Of a DNA stretch of 25,486 nt, positions 1 through 9,779 are shown in pieces. Source of the DNA: Echinostoma caproni (lineage: Eukaryota; Platyhelminthes; Trematoda; Plagiorchiida; Echinostomatidae); contig UZAN01040791.1 of the NCBI GenBank assembly GCA_900618425.1, forward strand, positions 44,517 to 70,002, written 5' to 3'. Numbering within the stretch: the stretch's first letter is position 1; each line of letters opens with the position of its first letter. The translations under genes were made by a program, and so were the position numbers. The notes below the pieces were generated by a model, which was given only the letters and a program-made list of their open reading frames with translations, was not told where the DNA came from and made no database searches.

Positions 1-262
1 TCATAACTTCATGCCATGTCTTAGTTTGACCACCCTTGGCGTTTTTGCAACCGCTACGTTGCTCGGCAAACATCGCTCACCGTGCAGCCTATCTAGTAAC
101 ATGCATAGCACATGCCCCAACCAACATGATCTATGCAGGTCGATCACTTGCTCCAGTGGACGACCGTGACTGCCTAAAACTCTGCGCCGAATCTCAGCAT
201 TGATCGTTCGGTTACCCCACCAAACTTGTGCATTGCGACGTAGACTGAAATCACAGAAGACA
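1..262 (-). mobile_element. RTE-type LINE fragment, C-terminal tail of the polymerase ORF
   Basis: The - strand frame reads as the conserved tail that follows the reverse transcriptase in RTE-like LINEs: NAEIRRRVLG, then a GRPLEQVIDLHR block and WLGHVL. The nucleotide sequence is clearly related to 6106-6330 and 7610-7757, which share the CATCG(C/A)TCGCCGTG-type core and the ATCTATG(C/G)AGGTCGA block. The copy runs off the left edge, so its 3' end is not seen. Similarity stops near 250-262, where the reading frame loses the family pattern. Several family positions are changed, so this is a dead copy. The family assignment is from memory of RTE proteins and was not searched. Confidence 0.7.
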
Positions 263-831
263 TACTGAAGACCACTAACAATCAAATATATTAATAGGAT
301 TTTGACTAGATCAGAGTGCATCTGCAGAATATTAATAGAAGGGAGTTTCCGACTGTAATAGATTTCATGATATATATTTTAGATCTTGCTTACCTGATAC
401 AAATGACCATTATTCGTACGGATCACCGGTCATACAAGTGCGTGCAAAGTTTTTCGGTGAATGAAACCGATACAAGTGTACAACATTGTACATGCACACA
501 CCCCATCCTCGAAACTGGTATGCCAACTGTGACATTTTGCCACAGGAACGCGCAGCTCTAGTGAATCAGTGAAGCAGATGCAAACAAATCAACGAAGTTT
601 CGGTACGCCAAGCAATTTCGGGACGTGAATCGGTTATTCTAAGGACAAATATAAATTCACAAGACGGTGCAGGGACGAGAATAGTTATTTATCATGAATA
701 ACTATCAGGGTATCGGTGAATCGGCATTCATACAATAAAATGTCTCATTTGGAACAATCTTCGAAATTACCACACACACTCAGGATAGTAAATGAAACAG
801 TCAATCAGTAGATGCAAATTTCTGTAGTTAC
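263..831. other. Unassigned intergenic stretch
   Basis: No recognisable gene, RNA or repeat. The short open frames here (for example + strand 316-561) have no family resemblance and look like chance. Confidence 0.4.
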
Positions 832-1040
832 CGTGCTGAACAGATCAATTTGCTCCAACAGGTCTTGCTCATTTTTGATCGTTGTAAAAAATCCGCCAAC
901 AGCACCGTTTTGCATACTACTCATAAATGTGAGTAGTACCTCACAACACCGGTAATACTGCAACGAATCCACCGTCACCTCATGCAGATGGATCGTTAAA
1001 AGACGGTGACACCAGTCGGACAACATAACAGTGGGATAAG
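832..1040 (-). CDS. Candidate internal exon of an unknown protein
   Basis: A - strand open frame that looks like real protein: hydrophobic and charged residues alternate as in helical repeat proteins, with LSDWCHRLLTIHL near the start and NEQDLLEQIDLF near the end. It is bounded by a plausible acceptor (GTGTAG, intron end at 1041) and a donor (ACG|GTAACT, intron start at 831). That gives about 69 codons, with the first two bases completing a codon from a previous exon. I do not recognise the family. No neighbouring exon was found within the window, and any upstream one would lie at higher coordinates on this strand. The alternative is a chance open frame. Both the splice sites and the coding call are inference. 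Confidence 0.3.
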
Positions 1041-2024
1041 CTACACGTATGAGATTTTTTATGTGATAGCGAAAACGAAAGACCCACAACGCGGTACTCC
1101 TACGTAGAGTTATTTTTTCTACAATCACGTGAAGATTATGAATCCCTTGCCAAATACGATCTCCGGAAATCCATATTTCTTGATAAGATCGATAATTTCG
1201 TGATTATATCCAACAAAGGTGTTCCCATTAGAAACAGAACAAAAGGAAACCATTACATTCTATCAGGAGGTTTTGAACTCCCGGACACATGCAGCCAAAA
1301 CAAAGCAACCTGATGGACAACACAATGGTACATAGGGGTTTGATATTTTTTGGACGACAATAAAATGTGTACTATCAAATTCCATTCCCAGAATAATGAG
1401 TTAAAACTACAGACCAACCGCAAAACCAAGAATTTCCCATGAATGCATATCGCAAAATTATGACGCCCACCGGTGGAATCAGATGCTACCTACCTGTATG
1501 TATGCTTTCTCACCGGATTTCTGTCCACACTTTAACCTGATTTACTGCCGCATTAATCATGTTCTGTCATTATCTCCGCCGACCAATCGGTCTTATGACG
1601 ACATCTATATCAATGGAAACCTTCGTCCCCAATGGAAAATCTCAGACAGCTAGGTCACCACCATAGCGTCGTCAATTTCAAGTCGTGACAGCGTTCTGTT
1701 CAAAAATCTAAAAAAGAACATTCATAGTTCAAGAGTTTAAGGGCCACACCACAAAATAGGGAATCGAATCTGGCTCTATTACTTCTCGACCTCCGTTGAG
1801 CACAAACTCAAAATTCCACAGACCACTTCGAACCCATATAACGTGGCGTTGATTCGATCTTGTACGCGTTTATTAAATCTCTTACCATTGGTCGGATCTA
1901 TTAACAGTTGGCTACAACCAGTTAAATTTGGTGACCCACAGACGGATGATATGGACTTCACAGACAACAAATACTGTCTCTGTTTATCCCAATAATGCAG
2001 TAGGCGATCAAGGTTCCATCTTCC
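1041..2024. other. Unassigned stretch, two weak tRNA-like B-box motifs
   Basis: No gene is supported. On the - strand there are B-box-like motifs at about 1759-1771 (AGATTCGATTCCC, with an A-box-like TGCTCAACGG at about 1792-1803) and at about 1269-1284. These may be old SINE remnants, but the box spacing is short or the A box is missing. Confidence 0.3.
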
Positions 2025-2041
2025 GGGGGGGGGGGGGGGGN
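2025..2041 (+). repeat. Run of 16 G ending in an ambiguous base
   Basis: Positions 2025-2040 are all G and 2041 is n. This is more likely a sequencing or assembly stop in a homopolymer than a true feature. The open frame crossing it (1928-2209) should not be trusted. Confidence 0.85.
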
Positions 2042-2640
2042 CCGGAACAACTGACTATCACTGAACACAGTACTTCGTCAACAGATGAGCGATGCAATAG
2101 GTTGAAAACTGTATCAAGTGGTCTGAACAGACAGTCAATGATATGTTTCCCTTTCCGTTCCCTAGCACAATCAACCGGACTGAGCTACCATCGGGGAGTG
2201 ATGGAATAACACAGAGGAGAGCCACAATCGTTACCTGTGACGGAGAATAATTGAATGAATATTCTTCCCTTCAAATTTGTATATTGATTATTTTTGTGAT
2301 AATATATGGTAATATATTAGCCCCGTTCGCCTTCTAATTTTACTGTTGTTTGATTTGCCATGTTTTGATGTGACCCAACAAAACTTATCGCGCTGTGTTG
2401 TATGTCAGATTTGTCGAGCTGTGCAAACAATCTCAGCTAAAACGAAGTCGCTGTCACCGACCCGCAATTGTGCGGTTTGAAAAGGCATTCCTTTATGTTC
2501 TGCCTAAACACACGGCCGACACGAGCATCCCTTCCTTAGGCCCCAACAATAATACGGGAGAGAGAACAAGACTGGAGAACAACAGTCTCAGAGTATATGT
2601 TCTGATCATGATGCAATGTACAAACCGACGTACGGGAACG
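2042..2640. other. Unassigned stretch
   Basis: Nothing recognisable. Open frames at 2042-2209 and 2395-2649 have no family signature. AT-rich up to about 2350, more balanced after. Confidence 0.35.
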
Positions 2641-2645
2641 ATCTG

Positions 2646-2790
2646 GTGACGCACCAATCAGATCGCTTCCTTGATATTCCGATTGGTCAACGGGACGACA
2701 GCTATCTGATTGGTCCTAGTAATCCAATCCGGAGTCGGTTCACCTTGGGCGTCGCAGACTTGCTCTTATGATGTGACGCGGATCTGTGCT
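2646..2790. promoter_or_regulatory. CCAAT-box cluster, possible promoter or LTR core
   Basis: Four CCAAT/ATTGG pentamers fall within about 75 bases: ACCAATCAGAT (2653-2663), GATTGGT (2681-2687), ATCTGATTGGT (2704-2714) and TCCAATC (2723-2729). The first and third are perfect 11-base inverted copies. GTGACGC, a CRE-like heptamer, occurs at 2646-2652 and again near 2774-2780. CCAAT boxes in both orientations with CRE-like sites are typical of polymerase II promoters. The cluster lies about 0.9 kb upstream of the ENPP coding exon on the same strand. It could feed a 5' leader exon spliced to the acceptor at 3596, or it could belong to a degraded LTR. Function is inferred. Confidence 0.3.
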
Positions 2791-3339
2791 CGGCTCGACG
2801 AGTTCTGTAAACTCCGTTCCATCACACCAGGTCCACTGTAAACTTAGCTCAACTTCGTGATGTCAATAGAGATGAAACTTTCTGTATTCTTTAATACAAC
2901 TTCAGTGAGAACGACTATAGACTGATGAAACTCTACTCTCTACCACTTGCGAGGATGATTAACTTATCCAAATAACTGCAAATACAATTTTGTAGCGAAC
3001 CAATTACGCAGGGAGGAGAGTTACAATTTTCCGAAATACAATAGGGGTCTGTGGATTTAGGTGGAAGATAAAAACTTCACTCATGAAAGAACACTTTGGG
3101 GCTACGATCATTCATGCGATATGTGATGTTTCACTCTCATTTCGATGATCAATTTATTTCACCGGTGATTTCTCTCCGCTTTTTGATAATCCCAGAGTCT
3201 GCCGTACAGTTGTCTATCAGTAGTTCCTTCCAAAATCTCCGTGGATTGCACAAGTGTTTTGTCTCGTAGAGCTTGGGATGGAATGTTTTGGCAAGATTCA
3301 TATTGTTGTTTGCAATGCTTCCTCCTCGAAAGTATCTCC
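2791..3339. other. Unassigned stretch upstream of ENPP
   Basis: No recognisable gene. A - strand frame at 3149-3421 runs through the microsatellite to its right, which gives its His and Gln runs. Its remaining part has no identifiable family. Confidence 0.35.
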
Positions 3340-3382
3340 GTTGTTGTTGTTGTTGTTGTTGATGGTGATTGTGGTGATGGTG
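3340..3382 (+). repeat. GTT trinucleotide microsatellite with GGTGAT extension
   Basis: GTT is repeated about seven times (3340-3361) and grades into GATGGTGATTGTGGTGATGGTG. On the - strand this gives a Gln run followed by a His-rich stretch in an open frame, most likely by chance. Confidence 0.85.
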
Positions 3383-3569
3383 AATTTTCCCATAAGAAAT
3401 CCGAGGTACAAGCTTATGCATTGTACGAAGCTTTCAATCATACCACTTCCCTCTTACTTTCTGGAATGAAAATGAGNCATACGCACGTCTAAGCTACAGT
3501 TCAATTGGGTCACAACATGTGCAATTCCACCACACCTGTCATAGTAGTCAAATGCAGATAGTAAAATCG

Positions 3570-3596
3570 CTTTTGTTTTCCTGTTCCCTATTTTAG
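3570..3596 (+). promoter_or_regulatory. 3' splice acceptor two bases before the ENPP start codon
   Basis: A long pyrimidine tract (CTTTTGTTTTCCTGTTCCCTATTTT) ends in AG at 3595-3596, followed by CC and the ATG at 3599. A strong acceptor this close to the ATG implies either a spliced non-coding leader exon or spliced-leader trans-splicing, which trematodes are known to use. Sequence alone cannot tell these apart. Confidence 0.65.
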
Positions 3597-3598
3597 CC

Positions 3599-4619
3599 AT
3601 GCCTGAAGACGATACACACGTTTCGTATCATCGTTTTGACTCCTACGAATTCTCGGCCAAACGACGACGACGGATGCATCGGCTTGGTTTCGTCAACTTC
3701 GTTCTTGCCATAGTTCTTGTTGTTTTCGGAATTATGCTGATCGGCGCGCTGGTCTCTCGCGCCTGGTATCACAATCGGTTTTGGCCCTACGATAACAATC
3801 CGTGCACTGATCTGCACACCAACTGCCCGTTACTGCTTATCAGTATGGACGGATTTCGTCACAACTATCTGGAAAATGTGCGAGCCCGTTACGGCCCGAA
3901 TGCATTGCCCAATTTCAATCGACTGGAGCGGCACGGGGTGCGTGCCATGCAATCAGTCGGTGCCTATCCGACGATGACGATGCCGAATCAGCATACCCTG
4001 GTCACCGGTTTGTATCCGGAATCGCATGGAATCGTGGCCAACAATATACGTGATACCAAATGGCCAAACGTGATATTCGAAATGTACAATCAAACCAGTT
4101 TGAACGAAGCCCCTTGGCTGGAGGGCTGGCCGGAACCGATATGGGTCACTCTGCAACGCACGGGTCGTCGTGTTGGTTCACTCCTTTGGCCGTTCACCGA
4201 CGGCACGGTTCACGGGGATTTGCCGTTTGTTCAAGTCTCCCAATTCACTCTATTGGATGACACACCCACACCATATCCGTACAAAAAACGTGTGACCGAT
4301 TTGTTGTGGTGGTTGGACAATCCCTATTACCAACTGGATTTGATATTGGCCTACTTTGAGGAACCCGATAAATCGGGACATATTTACGGTCCGGATAGTG
4401 AAGAAGTTGCCAAACTGGTGGTGGAACTCGATCAGCGGGTCGGTCAGCTCCTGGACGGTTTAGAAAAGAAAGGTTTGGCCAATAAGGTGGATATTATTGT
4501 CACTGCCGACCATGGTATGACTCGGATTACTAATGTGATCTGCCTGGACGATTATGTGGATCCGGAACTGTACACACATACACAACTGTCGACTCTGGGC
4601 TTCCTCTATCCCAACGCAG
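3599..4619 (+). CDS. ENPP: Ectonucleotide pyrophosphatase/phosphodiesterase (ENPP), N-terminal and catalytic exon
   Basis: ENPP enzymes are metal-dependent ectoenzymes that cleave phosphodiester or pyrophosphate bonds of extracellular nucleotides or lipids. Visible order: a short cytoplasmic tail ending in KRRRR (residues 21-25), one membrane segment (about 30-52), which predicts a type II anchor, then the catalytic domain. Metal ligands and nucleophile are present: D84 in ISMDGFR, T127 in PTMTMPN followed by LVTGLYPESHGI, D257 and H261 in EEPDKSGH, and D304-H305 in TADHGM. W173-W183 fits the family's substrate-side loop. There is an N-glycosylation motif at 164-166. The start is chosen because a strong acceptor lies two bases upstream. 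The exon ends at CAG|GTTAGT in phase 1; reading on meets TAG at once. The last metal histidine (family motif HGYDN) is absent, so later exons are needed. I found none in the window, so this is a partial gene. The paralogue is not assignable. Family call is firm. Confidence 0.93.
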
Positions 4620-5040
4620 GTTAGTGGTTTTCGCGTGCTCCGCGAGAGACGCTTATTCGGAACAGTTCCGTAGAAGACGTGATATAACTGATCAGTAAAG
4701 AGAAGAAGCCAATGTTTAAGATGCAAATCTTCTATTCATGTACCGTCACGAATATCGGACTAGGAAGATGTGAATTGTGAGTAATTCACAAAGAGTAAAG
4801 CCAACCGTGTAGGCAGCATAAAGATGATGTAGATTCCTTACAAGTTTTGCTGTTAATGACTTACATCGTTGATATTGGTCTCCCTTTTACTCTAAAAAAT
4901 AGATATTTTCATTGATTTGAACTGACCCTCCTTCAGACTTCACCTTCACGCACATTCGCCAACCCTTCCAGTCGACCATACACTCGGAAGTACTAGACTC
5001 GAGTTTTGCTGTTATTAAAGTTCATCAGTATTGCATACCA
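4620..5040 (+). other. Start of ENPP intron
   Basis: Begins with a consensus donor (GTTAGT). No exon, RNA or repeat was recognised before the SINE-like unit that follows. Confidence 0.5.
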
Positions 5041-5044
5041 CCGT

Positions 5045-5112
5045 CCCACCATCTGGGATTTGAACTCCGGACTCATCGCATGGAGGGCATGTGGGTTACC
5101 ACTGTGCCAACC
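5045..5112 (-). repeat. tRNA-derived SINE-like head
   Basis: Read on the - strand, GGCACAGTGGT (5098-5108) matches a polymerase III A box and GGAGTTCAAATCCC (5055-5068) matches a B box, at tRNA-like spacing. The unit resembles another at 16783-16845: both share GTGGTA after the A box, TCCGGAG before the B box and TTC(A/G)AATCCCA in it. An intact tRNA cloverleaf is not evident, so a tRNA-derived SINE is the better reading. The downstream body cannot be delimited. Confidence 0.5.
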
Positions 5113-5814
5113 AGATCATGCCATGGCTGAACCAAATTGCCGTTTCATGTTTGTTCAGGTGTTGTCTTCAGTGATAGTCAGTCAGTTCATTTGGCCCGAC
5201 AGCAACAAAGGAAGACACAGATGACAATCAATCAATAGCAATTATCCCACACACACACACTACTCAGAAGTAATCGTGAGTCAAATGCGAATAGTTCTGT
5301 TTTTGCAGAGAAATCACGTTTTAGTCGCATCATCTTTTTTAAAACAGAATTGTGCCCTGCTCGGGTCAGAACGTACTGTTAGACGAGTATTCAAGAACCG
5401 TTTGATTTGACTGCACGATGAACAGGACATATTGTTGTGCTGAACCCGTGTCATCGAATGGATAATGCACTATCGTGAATGGTGCGGAACCGCATTGTGT
5501 TGAACGGGGGAACAATATTTGTGCTGTCCTCATGGCAGATACATGTAACTTTCTGTTCTAGCCGTGCCCTCAATAGCTTCTCTTCGAAATCCTTTTGGCT
5601 CCGTCCTTGAAAATCAACTCACAACATCAGATCCGATAGCAGCATACACTGTAGGAGGATAAACTCTATCTTTTACTATCAATAAATTGATTCCTTTTAA
5701 GCAAGTGCTCCTTCGATCTCAAGAGCTTCATAATTCTCGATGCGCGCCTTTCGTTGGAAATTGACCATCAAAAGGAAACTTTATCCATCGCTGTGCATTT
5801 AGATTACAGTTATT
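5113..5814. other. ENPP downstream/intron sequence
   Basis: No recognisable exon or element. I looked here for an exon carrying the missing ENPP histidine (HGYDN-like) and did not see one. Confidence 0.4.
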
Positions 5815-6915
5815 TCAGTTTTTACAACCATTAAACACGCACTTTCGTGCGCCGGTTTTGGTTGCCGAATCGGATAGAAGAGCAGATTGAAGATTGGAAT
5901 GTTGAAAGCAAATTCAAGCGGAAAATACAGAGCTCATACAGACTGGTATTAGGGAAATAATGAGTAGATGCATGAGCGCCACTGTTTGTGACAGCCAGCC
6001 ATATCACTCACTGTCTCTAACAAATCGGTGAGCATCATCTCAAGGTCTCCAGCCAGGTAGCCTGACGGGACCTATGTGACCCAGTCTCCTGGTTAGGGTT
6101 TTCACACACTCATGTCAGGTCTTGGTTTGATCACCCTTGACCTTTTCCAGCAGCTCCCTGCCCCGGCGAACATCGATCGCCGTGGCAACCTATCTGGTGA
6201 CATGCGTAGCACACACACCAACCAACCTAATCCATGGAGGTCGACTACCTGCTCCGGTGGACGCCCGAGACTACCTAAAACCCTACCCCACCAGACTCGC
6301 AGTGCGACGTAGATAGCGGTGTTCGAACACCGACAATCCATTTTTATCTTATTCACATAGTGGCCAGGTCTCTGCACCGTAGAGCAGCACTGGCCGAACT
6401 GCTGCAGCATGTACTCGATCCTTCACAGACAGCCGGATGTCGCGACAACGCCACAGATGTCTCAAGTTAGCAAATGCCAACCGAGCTTTCTGTATGCGCG
6501 CTGACACTTCATCCGTGATGCGTCCACCGGGTGAGATACAGATGCCCGGATAGCAAAATTTGTCTACTTCAGGATAAGGATCGGTGCTGGATCAACCCAA
6601 TCTTGTAACAACAGTTTACACTCTGAAGGTACAAAGCGTACAGCGAATATGACTACACTGGCACTTAAACGATCCAGAAGAGCTTGCAACATGCCTGGAT
6701 CTTCACTTAGTAGCACAATGTCGTCTGAATACTCTAGATGAGTATACGGTTAATCAACTCTAGTCTGAATGCGATTTTAGTATACAATGAAATCGCCCAC
6801 ATTGTAGTCATTCGCTTTTCAAAGAAGGCTGGCCAATATTAGAGAAACAGTATTGTACACCGAATGTGACTAAAAGCCGACTGAGTATCGTCCACGAAAG
6901 TCAAATCATCGGATT
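5815..6915 (-). mobile_element. RTE-type LINE remnant, reverse transcriptase to 3' end
   Basis: On the - strand, from high to low coordinates: a palm-A-like piece near 6905 (LTFVD), the catalytic motif as LEYSDDIVLLSEDPG (about 6705-6750), a block ending in RIQKARLAFANLRHLWR (about 6445-6500), LLYGAETWPL (about 6350-6380), a broken NAEVRRRVLG region, WKRSRVIK and a 3' untranslated tail. Frameshifts and stops separate the blocks, so it is inactive. The 3' tail (5830-5990) is repeated at 7340-7540, both starting with CATTAAACA(C/T)GCACTTTCGTGC, which fixes the family 3' boundary near 5820 and 7325. It gives an unbroken reference for the 13610-14168 copy. RTE assignment is from protein pattern memory. 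Confidence 0.75.
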
Positions 6916-7324
6916 GCACTGCTCATATTAGTGAGTACTATGTTCGGTGTACGAAGGATAATGACGATTGGGGAATTCTCACGGTATTCAATAATGAACA
7001 AGGGGTTTGGGAGCAGATCAGAGGATTTGGTATTAAAGCTACAGAAGAGGCTAGCAGACTTGGATGGCTGTCTGGTTTTCACCGGCAATACCTAGTTCGA
7101 GCCGACTACAGGCGCGAGTAGCGAGACCAACAAACTGGACGAAGTCGTCGAATTTTCAATTGACAACCATTGGCAACGTGAATGGAAACGAGAGAATCGC
7201 GAAAACAAATGTGAGCGAGGGTATCAATGGTGGGAGATAAATTTAGGGGAACGGAGTTCATTCGGGAAGATGAAATAGCATTAGCAAGTGTGCGCTAGGT
7301 GAACGAATTTCCGGAGAAGTTCGG
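6916..7324. other. Unassigned stretch between two LINE copies
   Basis: Possibly the more 5' part of the RT of the left copy (a - strand frame covers 6906-7088), but no diagnostic motif is visible. No gene supported. Confidence 0.3.
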
Positions 7325-7757
7325 TTCAGTTCTTACAAACATTAAACATGCACTTTCGTGCGCCGGTTTTGGTTGCCGTCCATTGGTCGCCCATTTGAAT
7401 AAACACAGCAGAATGAAGATTAGAATGTTGGGAGCAAATTCAAGCGGAAGATGGAGAATACACAGACTGGTGTGAAGAAACTAATGAGTAGACGCATGAG
7501 CGGCACTTTTTGCGACAGACAGCCATATCGGTGACCTTGGTATTGGGGTTCACAGCCAGAGAACCTAACGGGCCTGTGTGACCCAGTCTCCTGGTTAGGG
7601 TTTTCATACCTTCATGCCAGGTCTTCGTTTGACCACTCTTCACCTTTTCCTAACCGTTACCTGTCTCGGCAAACATCGCTCGCCGTGGCAACTTATATGG
7701 TGACATGTGTAGCACATATCCCAACTAGCGCAATCTATGAAGGTCGACTACTCGTTC
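7325..7757 (-). mobile_element. RTE-type LINE fragment, 3' end copy
   Basis: Second copy of the same 3' end: the tail at 7340-7540 matches 5830-5990, and the coding tail (GQTKTWHEGMKTLTRRLGH) on the - strand at about 7565-7640 matches the RTE C-terminal pattern. Homology with 1-262 and 6106-6330 continues up to the block GGTCGACTAC(C/T)(T/C)G at about 7742-7755 and then stops abruptly, so the copy is truncated at its 5' side. It is in direct orientation with the copy at 5815-6915. Confidence 0.75.
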
Positions 7758-7928
7758 CAGTGGATGACAAGAGAAGTGAGCAAAACATTGTCGTCCCCGT
7801 GGTTGGCCGCCGATTCAACCTTGAAAACGTCCTCCTAGCATTTGCACCAAGAATCCAAGATGACATCAACAGCAGGATCGTGCCAGACCTCAGTCATCGA
7901 GCGGGTGTAGTGGTTTAGTGACGGGAGG

Positions 7929-8219
7929 TCATTGAAGGGAACAGGCTGGCCTAGCATGCTGATCCGCCCGGAAAGAGCCTCGATCATCGTGGCTTGCGGC
8001 TGAATTAGCATTCACGATCCCATCCTCTTCGCAAATACACACTGTAAGGATCACAAATAGAACTACCGAGCGATAGGACAACATCCCGTACATCGCAGCA
8101 TAGCAAAGGAGACAATTGTCCGCATTTCCCAGGGCAAGAACAGTGTACGCCAGACTGAAACACCTTTGGTACCGATTCGCTAATTCCTCGAAGCTGAAAG
8201 GTCGCACATACTGCGCCAT
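7929..8219 (-). CDS. Unrecognised open frame next to a LINE 3' end
   Basis: A 96-codon frame with a true ATG (MAQYVRPFSFEELANRYQ) and a hydrophobic centre around residues 45-65. It begins about ten bases beyond the 3' tail of the LINE at 8228-9480. I do not recognise it. It may be host DNA that received the LINE, a chance frame, or a remnant of another element. No splice or expression signal supports it strongly. Confidence 0.15.
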   Translation of the reverse strand: MAQYVRPFSFEELANRYQRCFSLAYTVLALGNADNCLLCYAAMYGMLSYRSVVLFVILTVCICEEDGIVNANSAASHDDRGSFRADQHARPACSLQ

Positions 8220-8227
8220 TGTGCGGT

Positions 8228-9480
8228 CAGTCTTGTTTTGTATTGTATTGTAATAATTTTTGTAGGTAAAAAGCCTACATTTCAGTTAAAAACATACACG
8301 TTGGAGCGAGGGAGACAATAAAAAAATAATTATGCAAAAAGGTATTTAAATCCCAAAACTGTTAACAAAGTCTGTGAAAGCTTATTCTTTGTTAACTAGA
8401 ATTCATGCTAAAGAGGGTACTGTAGAGTTACGATATGTTTATTCGAGAGGGAATACAACGGTATTGGGATCTAGTTTAAGGATGGGAACAACAGAAAGTT
8501 AGGTCAGCGTGTAACGGATGTGTGGAATCGATGAGAATCTTATGCGTAAACTTCTCACATGCATTCAAATGACGTTCGCATAGATTAGTTATCAACTCCT
8601 TTAGTGGGATTGAAAAGACACGGCTAATGATGGTCAATCCAAGTCGAAGTTGAAAATAATTGATTGTGGAATACGAAACTGAGGAAGTTTAAGGATATGA
8701 AAAGAAAGTCGTCGAAACTTACTGACGATGTGTTGAATGTGAGAGGTTCAGTGAACATTGGTATCAATAAAAACGCCCAGGTATTTAATACAGTTTACCC
8801 GGGATACTGGTTCGGAGCCAATCGATACCGGTTCAGATGGGAAAGAAGAGCGTGATAGTGTAAAGAGACATTATAAACATTTGGAGAGATTAAGAAATAG
8901 ACCCGATGTGGCGGAAAACCGTTGGACGTTATCTAATCTGTCAGAAAATTGTGAAAGACCAGAAGAGTCCGAGATGGCCTGACAACAAAACCACATCGTC
9001 AGCGTATTTGAAGAGAAGTAGGGGTGCTATCGGACAAGTCACTAATATACGTAGAAAATAAGTATGTGGGCAAGAGCTGCACCTTGAAGTACCCCATAAT
9101 TGTTCAACAATGGTTTGGATTTCTTCCGACCTAACCTGGTACATTGAGTTCTCTCGGAGAAGTAATCGTAAAGCCAAGCTAATAACTGTCTAGGACAAAC
9201 AAAAGTTTGCAGTTTACGAAGGGAACGGGGAATAGAATCAAAAACAGATGAATAGTCCAGAAACACACAACGAACAGATTTCGCAGTCATTCAAGGATTT
9301 GGTAATTTTATGTACTGGAGAGGAAACTGCATCTGTTTGATTTATAGGAAAACTGAAGAGGATCATACGAGACATTAAGTGAGGACTGAATGCGCGTAAG
9401 AACAACACGTTCTGCTAGTTTAGGTCCAACAGAAGTTAAAGCGACAGGGCAAAGGCGTCTGGTTAGAAAGTTTTACGGTT
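8228..9480 (-). mobile_element. CR1/Jockey-group LINE remnant with RT and 3' pentamer tail
   Basis: On the - strand, from high to low coordinates: LCPVALTSVGPKLAERVVL (about 9375-9440; the RPxALTS block), VFLDYSSVFDSIPR (RT palm A, about 9230-9270), NYGVLQGAALAHIL (motif B, about 9070-9110), YADDVVLLSG (catalytic motif C, about 8980-9010, one frame off), then CIKYLGVFIDTN (about 8750-8800), the block TNLCERHLNACEKFTHKIL (about 8545-8600) and NSTVPSLA (about 8405-8430). Stops and frameshifts show it is dead. The 3' end carries a stem-loop (GTAGG-CTTTTTA-CCTAC, about 8260-8280) and an ACAAT-type pentamer tail (about 8232-8256), as in CR1-like elements. Only the 5' endonuclease part is missing. 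Confidence 0.8.
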
Positions 9481-9779
9481 GTGAGTGAGACCCTAGATTT
9501 ACGTATGAAAGAAAATCATCATTTTGAAGTCTTCGACTGTCATTGTCTAAGTGCTATAAATCCACATAACGAGTGCCGGACTGAACGGGATTGTCTATCG
9601 GAAAAACAACAACGACAAGGGCAAATCGGATCAAACAGAACGAAACATGTGATCTGCAGCAGTTGGTTTGTAGTTTCCTGACAGGCTCTTGATCAGTGTT
9701 CAAACAATCCGAAAGTTGATTAGCCTCGTCTTTATTTTCAACAGCAAATCCTCTGATCCACTCCCAGATGCTTTATTCA
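9481..9779. other. Unassigned stretch
   Basis: Probably decayed sequence upstream of the RT of the neighbouring LINE. No motif could be assigned. Confidence 0.3.

Noticed and set aside
1262..1330. Third SINE-like head (GGGAGTTCAAAACC on the - strand)
   Set aside because: Only the B-box region resembles the unit at 5045-5112. No A box was found at the right distance.
1759..1804. Possible tRNA gene or SINE on the - strand
   Set aside because: The B box is good and an A-box-like TGCTCAACGG exists, but their spacing is about ten bases too short and no cloverleaf forms by eye.
3149..3421. His/Gln-rich - strand protein
   Set aside because: The runs come from the GTT/GGTGAT microsatellite, and the flanking residues match no known family.
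8195..8225. Hairpin CGCACA ... TGTGCG next to the LINE end as a terminator or TIR
   Set aside because: Six-base stems are expected by chance, and no partner or duplication supports an element end.
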